Shown piece after piece: positions 61,042 through 64,000 of a stretch of 64,000 nt of DNA. The notes under the pieces are model-generated. The model did no database searches and was not told the DNA's origin. It saw only the letters and a list, made by a program, of their open reading frames with translations. This stretch comes from Psychromarinibacter sp048262455 (lineage in GTDB: Bacteria; Pseudomonadota; Alphaproteobacteria; Rhodobacterales; Rhodobacteraceae), in the NCBI GenBank assembly GCA_048262455.1, contig JBLXFD010000006.1, positions 1 through 64,000 of the forward strand, given 5' to 3'. The translations under genes were made by a program, and so were the position numbers. The stretch's first letter is position 1, and each line of letters starts with the position of its first letter.

Positions 61042-62490
61042 ATGGAGATTCGCGAGGCGCTCACCTTCGACGACGTTCTGCTGGTGCCCGCGGCGTCCAG
61101 CGTCCTGCCCTCGACGGCGGATACGCGGACCCATGTGACCAGGTCGATCGCCCTGAACATCCCGCTGCTCAGCTCTGCCATGGACACGGTGACCGAGTCG
61201 CGCATGGCCATCACCCTGGCTCAGACCGGCGGCATGGGGGTGATCCACCGCAACCTCAGCGTCGAGCAGCAGGCGCAGGAGGTACGGCGGGTCAAGCGCT
61301 TCGAGAGCGGGATCGTCTACAGCCCCATCACCCTGCGGGCCGACCAGACGCTGGCGGATGCCAAGAAGCTGATCGAGCGGTACAATTTCACCGGCTTCCC
61401 GGTGGTCGAGGCGGACGGCCGCGTGGTCGGGATCGTCACCAACCGCGACATGCGCTTCGCCACCTCCGACGACACGCCGGTGCGCGTCATGATGACCTCG
61501 GACGACCTGGCGATCCTGCGCGAGCCCGCGGACCGCGAGGAGGCGATCAGCCTGATGAAGGCGCGGCGGATCGAGAAGCTGCTGGTGACCGACGGGTCGG
61601 GCAAGCTGACCGGGCTGCTGACGCTGAAGGACACCGAGAAGGCGGTGCTGAACCCCACCGCCTGCAAGGACGACCTGGGCCGGCTGCGGGTCGCCGCCGC
61701 CACCACCGTGGGCGATGCCGGATTCGAGCGGACCGAGGCGCTGATCGACGCGGGCGCCGATCTGATCGTGATCGACACCGCCCACGGCCATTCCGAGGGG
61801 GTGGCCCATGCCGTCGAGCGGGTCAAGCGGCTGTCCAACGAGGTGCAGGTGGTGGCCGGCAACGTCGCCACCGCCGAGGCGACCCGGGCGCTGATTGGCG
61901 CCGGGGCGGATGCGGTGAAGGTGGGGATCGGGCCGGGCTCTATCTGCACCACGCGGATGGTGGCCGGCGTGGGCGTGCCGCAGCTGACCGCGATCATGGA
62001 TTGCGCCGCGGCGGCCGGGGACGTGCCGGTGATCGCCGACGGCGGCATCAAGTTCTCGGGCGATTTCGCCAAGGCGATCGCCGCCGGGGCCTCCTGCGCC
62101 ATGGTGGGCAGCATGATCGCGGGCACGGATGAAAGCCCGGGCGAGGTGATCCTCTACCAGGGCCGCAGCTTCAAGGCCTACCGCGGCATGGGCAGCCTTG
62201 GCGCCATGGCGCGCGGCTCTGCCGACCGGTATTTCCAGAAGGATGCCGCCAGCGACAAGCTGGTGCCCGAGGGGATCGAGGGGCAGGTGCCCTACAAGGG
62301 TTCCGCCGGCGCGGTGCTGCACCAGATGGTGGGCGGGCTGCGGGCGGCCATGGGCTATACCGGCTGCGCCACGGTCGACGAGATGCGGCGCAACTGCCAA
62401 TTCGTGAAGATCACCGGCGCCGGGTTGACGGAAAGTCATGTGCACGACGTGCAGATCACGCGGGAGTCGCCGAACTACCGTTTGTCGTGA
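61042..62490 (+). CDS. guaB: Inosine-5'-monophosphate dehydrogenase
   Basis: Oxidises IMP to XMP, the committed step to GMP. The 482-residue TIM-barrel protein has the N-terminal LTFDDVLLVPA, two CBS domains (about 95-200), the catalytic loop GPGSICTTRMVAGVGVPQ with Cys near residue 300, and the flap region with RYFQ. Start ATG at 61042 with GAGGAG upstream. rsmB, which follows guaB in many Rhodobacteraceae, starts at 63907 here, after two inserted genes. Confidence 0.98.
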   Translation: MEIREALTFDDVLLVPAASSVLPSTADTRTHVTRSIALNIPLLSSAMDTVTESRMAITLAQTGGMGVIHRNLSVEQQAQEVRRVKRFESGIVYSPITLRADQTLADAKKLIERYNFTGFPVVEADGRVVGIVTNRDMRFATSDDTPVRVMMTSDDLAILREPADREEAISLMKARRIEKLLVTDGSGKLTGLLTLKDTEKAVLNPTACKDDLGRLRVAAATTVGDAGFERTEALIDAGADLIVIDTAHGHSEGVAHAVERVKRLSNEVQVVAGNVATAEATRALIGAGADAVKVGIGPGSICTTRMVAGVGVPQLTAIMDCAAAAGDVPVIADGGIKFSGDFAKAIAAGASCAMVGSMIAGTDESPGEVILYQGRSFKAYRGMGSLGAMARGSADRYFQKDAASDKLVPEGIEGQVPYKGSAGAVLHQMVGGLRAAMGYTGCATVDEMRRNCQFVKITGAGLTESHVHDVQITRESPNYRLS

Positions 62491-62634
62491 TCTGATAGAT
62501 ACTTGCGCGTCGAACTTCATGCGCTGATGAATGTCGGCGGTCAACCGGGTGCCTTGGCGGTGCGAAGCCACTAACCCTTTGACTTGCGTGCCATCCCGCG
62601 CAATCCTTCCTCACCTGTTGGTCGAGGGAGGGGG

Positions 62635-63252
62635 ATGGACATGTCCGTGACAAACCGGTTGGCGGGGCTCTTCCTGCTGGGAATGAGCGCGCCGTTGTTC
62701 CTTGGCGCCAGTGCGGCCTATGCCCAGAGCGCCTGCAACGCGGTCTTGCCGGCCTTCACGCAGGCGATGAAGGCGGGCACGCGCGAGGCGCTGCAGGGCT
62801 ATCTCGACGCCCACGCGCCCTGTTTCGAGGGCGCCGTGCAGGCAAAGCTGACCGCCCTTGGCGGCGCGCCGGAATCCGCCCCCGCGATCGCTGCCCCTGA
62901 CCCGGCCCCGCCGCCGCCGGCCGCGGAACCGCCGAAGCCTATGGACAGCGCGGGCGCCACGGTCCCCGGTCCCGCCGTGGACCCCACCTGCGCGCAATAC
63001 GCCAACGCACGCTCCGAACGTTGGGACCAGCCGGTGTCCCTGCGGGTGGTCAACCGCGGCGCCGAGACGCTGACGGTCAACTGGATCGACTACGACGGCG
63101 TGCGCCAGCCCGCCGGCACGGTGGAACCCGGCGGCGTCTTCGGCGGCGGCACCTACGTGACCCATCCGTTCGAGTTCGTGGCGCCGGACGGCGCCTGCGT
63201 CCACATCCTGATGCCGCAGGTCGGGATCGCGGAGTATAACGTCGGGCAGTAA
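62635..63252 (+). CDS. Secreted protein with a VHL-like beta domain
   Basis: A 205-residue exported protein. Signal peptide 1-30 (ends AYAQ), an Ala/Pro-rich spacer (about 75-115), then a beta domain (about 125-197) whose SLRVVNRGAETLTVNWIDYDGV and GGGTYVTHPFEF segments match the von Hippel-Lindau beta-domain pattern (VNR-TVxxxWIDYxG, TYxTHPxxF). This bacterial use is not related to the VHL alpha/elongin domain, which is absent. Function unknown; two cysteines early in the chain could be disulfide-linked. Confidence 0.75.
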   Translation: MDMSVTNRLAGLFLLGMSAPLFLGASAAYAQSACNAVLPAFTQAMKAGTREALQGYLDAHAPCFEGAVQAKLTALGGAPESAPAIAAPDPAPPPPAAEPPKPMDSAGATVPGPAVDPTCAQYANARSERWDQPVSLRVVNRGAETLTVNWIDYDGVRQPAGTVEPGGVFGGGTYVTHPFEFVAPDGACVHILMPQVGIAEYNVGQ

Positions 63253-63340
63253 GGCCTTGCGGGCATTGGCTTTGCGGCGCCGTTTGACCCAGCGGTTCGA
63301 AAAGCGCGAACCAGAAGGCGTCGCGCGGCGTTGAGGGCGC

Positions 63341-63793
63341 ATGATCCAGGCCATACTGATATCCGTCTTCGTCGTCACGCTCTGCACCGCGATCCACTAC
63401 ATCGCCCTCAAGTGGGTGTCGGACCGGATTGCCTCCGGCCCGGCAGAGGCCCGGGGCCGGCCACTGGCGCTGACCATGGGCGCGATCACCACGGCGCATG
63501 TGATCGAGGCGCTGGTCTACACCGCCGCCTTCCTCTGGGCGGTGCGCGGGCTGCAGATCGGCGAGCTGGTTCCCGCAGACCCGGCAAAGCCGCCGCCGAA
63601 CCTTATGGACTACTTTTATTTCTCGCTGGTTAACTTCACCACGCTGGGCCGGGGCGACCTGAACCCCGACGGCCACTTGCGCTTTATCACCGGGATCGAG
63701 GCGTTCCACGGTTTCCTGACGATCACCGCCTCCGGCTCTTTCATGCTTCAGGTGATGGGCGGCAAGGCGCCCTTGTCGGCGCGCAGCCAGTGA
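63341..63793 (+). CDS. Ion-channel-like two- to three-span membrane protein
   Basis: A 150-residue inner-membrane protein with hydrophobic segments at about 3-25, 47-67 and 118-136. Between the last two, a re-entrant-type loop FSLVNFTTLGRGD (residues 94-106) sits where K+ channels have TVGYGD, so the filter reads TLGRGD. This fits the ion-channel (Ion_trans_2) fold with an unusual filter; selectivity is unknown and it may not be a potassium channel. It lies between the VHL-like gene and rsmB. Confidence 0.65.
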   Translation: MIQAILISVFVVTLCTAIHYIALKWVSDRIASGPAEARGRPLALTMGAITTAHVIEALVYTAAFLWAVRGLQIGELVPADPAKPPPNLMDYFYFSLVNFTTLGRGDLNPDGHLRFITGIEAFHGFLTITASGSFMLQVMGGKAPLSARSQ

Positions 63794-63906
63794 ACTAGGG
63801 GTCGGTCGGGCACAGGGGCGCGGTGGTGGTTCATTGGCCATCGTTCGTGCGCTGCGTAAAAATAATTAGACTATATAGGCGGTTACAAGATGACCTTGAA
63901 GCTCCC

Positions 63907-64000
63907 ATGACCCCCGGCGCGCGCGTTGCGGCGGCGATCGAGGTGCTGGACGCGGTGCTGGCCGGCGCTCCCGCCGAGAAGGTGCTGACCACCTGGGCGC
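63907..64000 (+). CDS. rsmB: RsmB 16S rRNA methyltransferase, N-terminal start only
   Basis: The first 31 residues (MTPGARVAAAIEVLDAVLAG...) fit the N-terminal NusB-like domain of 16S rRNA m5C967 methyltransferase in Rhodobacteraceae. The gene continues beyond the right edge. Its position after guaB supports the call. Confidence 0.7.
   Translation, partial: MTPGARVAAAIEVLDAVLAGAPAEKVLTTWA

Overview
The window is a 64 kb piece of a very GC-rich alphaproteobacterial chromosome, most likely from the Rhodobacteraceae (Rhodobacter/Roseobacter group). The evidence is the gene content and order: dnaB-alr, pyrE-pyrC, purC-purS-purQ, DUF1476 (ATP synthase zeta-type inhibitor), guaB-rsmB, RNase E with an acidic insert, a TRAP dicarboxylate-type operon, and a DUF6477/DUF6456 pair of the kind linked to gene transfer agent (GTA) control. 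Two intergenic stretches also carry the CCCCCGGGATA-type hairpin repeat familiar from this family. No rRNA, tRNA, CRISPR array, insertion sequence or prophage was recognised. A run of 10 N (10485-10494) interrupts glnE.

Layout. 1-12.5 kb: aminotransferase tail, alr-mlaE-mlaF, dnaB, a glycosyltransferase-like gene, pyrE, pyrC, a YbaK-type deacylase and glnE. 13-19 kb: an esterase, then a TRAP uptake operon with an aldo/keto reductase, controlled by a divergent GntR regulator. 19-24 kb: sufE and a one-carbon block (DUF1638, corrinoid protein, betaine/homocysteine methyltransferase) around a PA0069-type radical SAM gene. 24-31 kb: purine genes purC, purS, purQ interrupted by DedA, a secreted protease/beta-helix fusion and an alcohol dehydrogenase. 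31-41 kb: dctB-dctD, rne, tusA, ccdA and a hydrolase-P450 pair. 41-49.5 kb: speE, mutT, speD, rplM-rpsI, a ppk2-tetR-DUF3237 operon, and a lipoprotein hydrolase with metA. 49.5-64 kb: a P-loop ATPase, a FadL-like porin, an EamA transporter, guaA, an MttB-family methyltransferase, a GafA-like activator, lipA, a porin-like protein, guaB, a secreted VHL-beta-domain protein, an ion-channel-like protein and the start of rsmB.

Functionally the window is mostly housekeeping: nucleotide synthesis (pyrE, pyrC, purC, purS, purQ, guaA, guaB), nitrogen control (glnE), polyamines (speD, speE), methionine (metA, bmt), lipoate and sulfur transfer. Layered on this are solute uptake and a methyl-transfer system split between 20-23 kb and 55 kb.

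The most interesting material is non-coding. (1) Directly after speD, the minus strand can form about eleven consecutive hairpins with 19 GGA triplets (2 on the other strand) and ends in an intrinsic terminator, like a CsrB/RsmZ-type protein-titrating RNA. (2) A repeat family of about 214 bp (R1) occurs in three clusters and a second family (R2) in two; all five lie between convergent genes, and every convergent junction longer than 100 bp in the window contains one. (3) The GntR/TRAP promoters face each other with both -10 boxes inside one palindrome. Protein oddities include a DctD lacking GAFTGA, a bacterial VHL beta domain, a protease fused to a beta-helix, and a channel with a TLGRGD filter.
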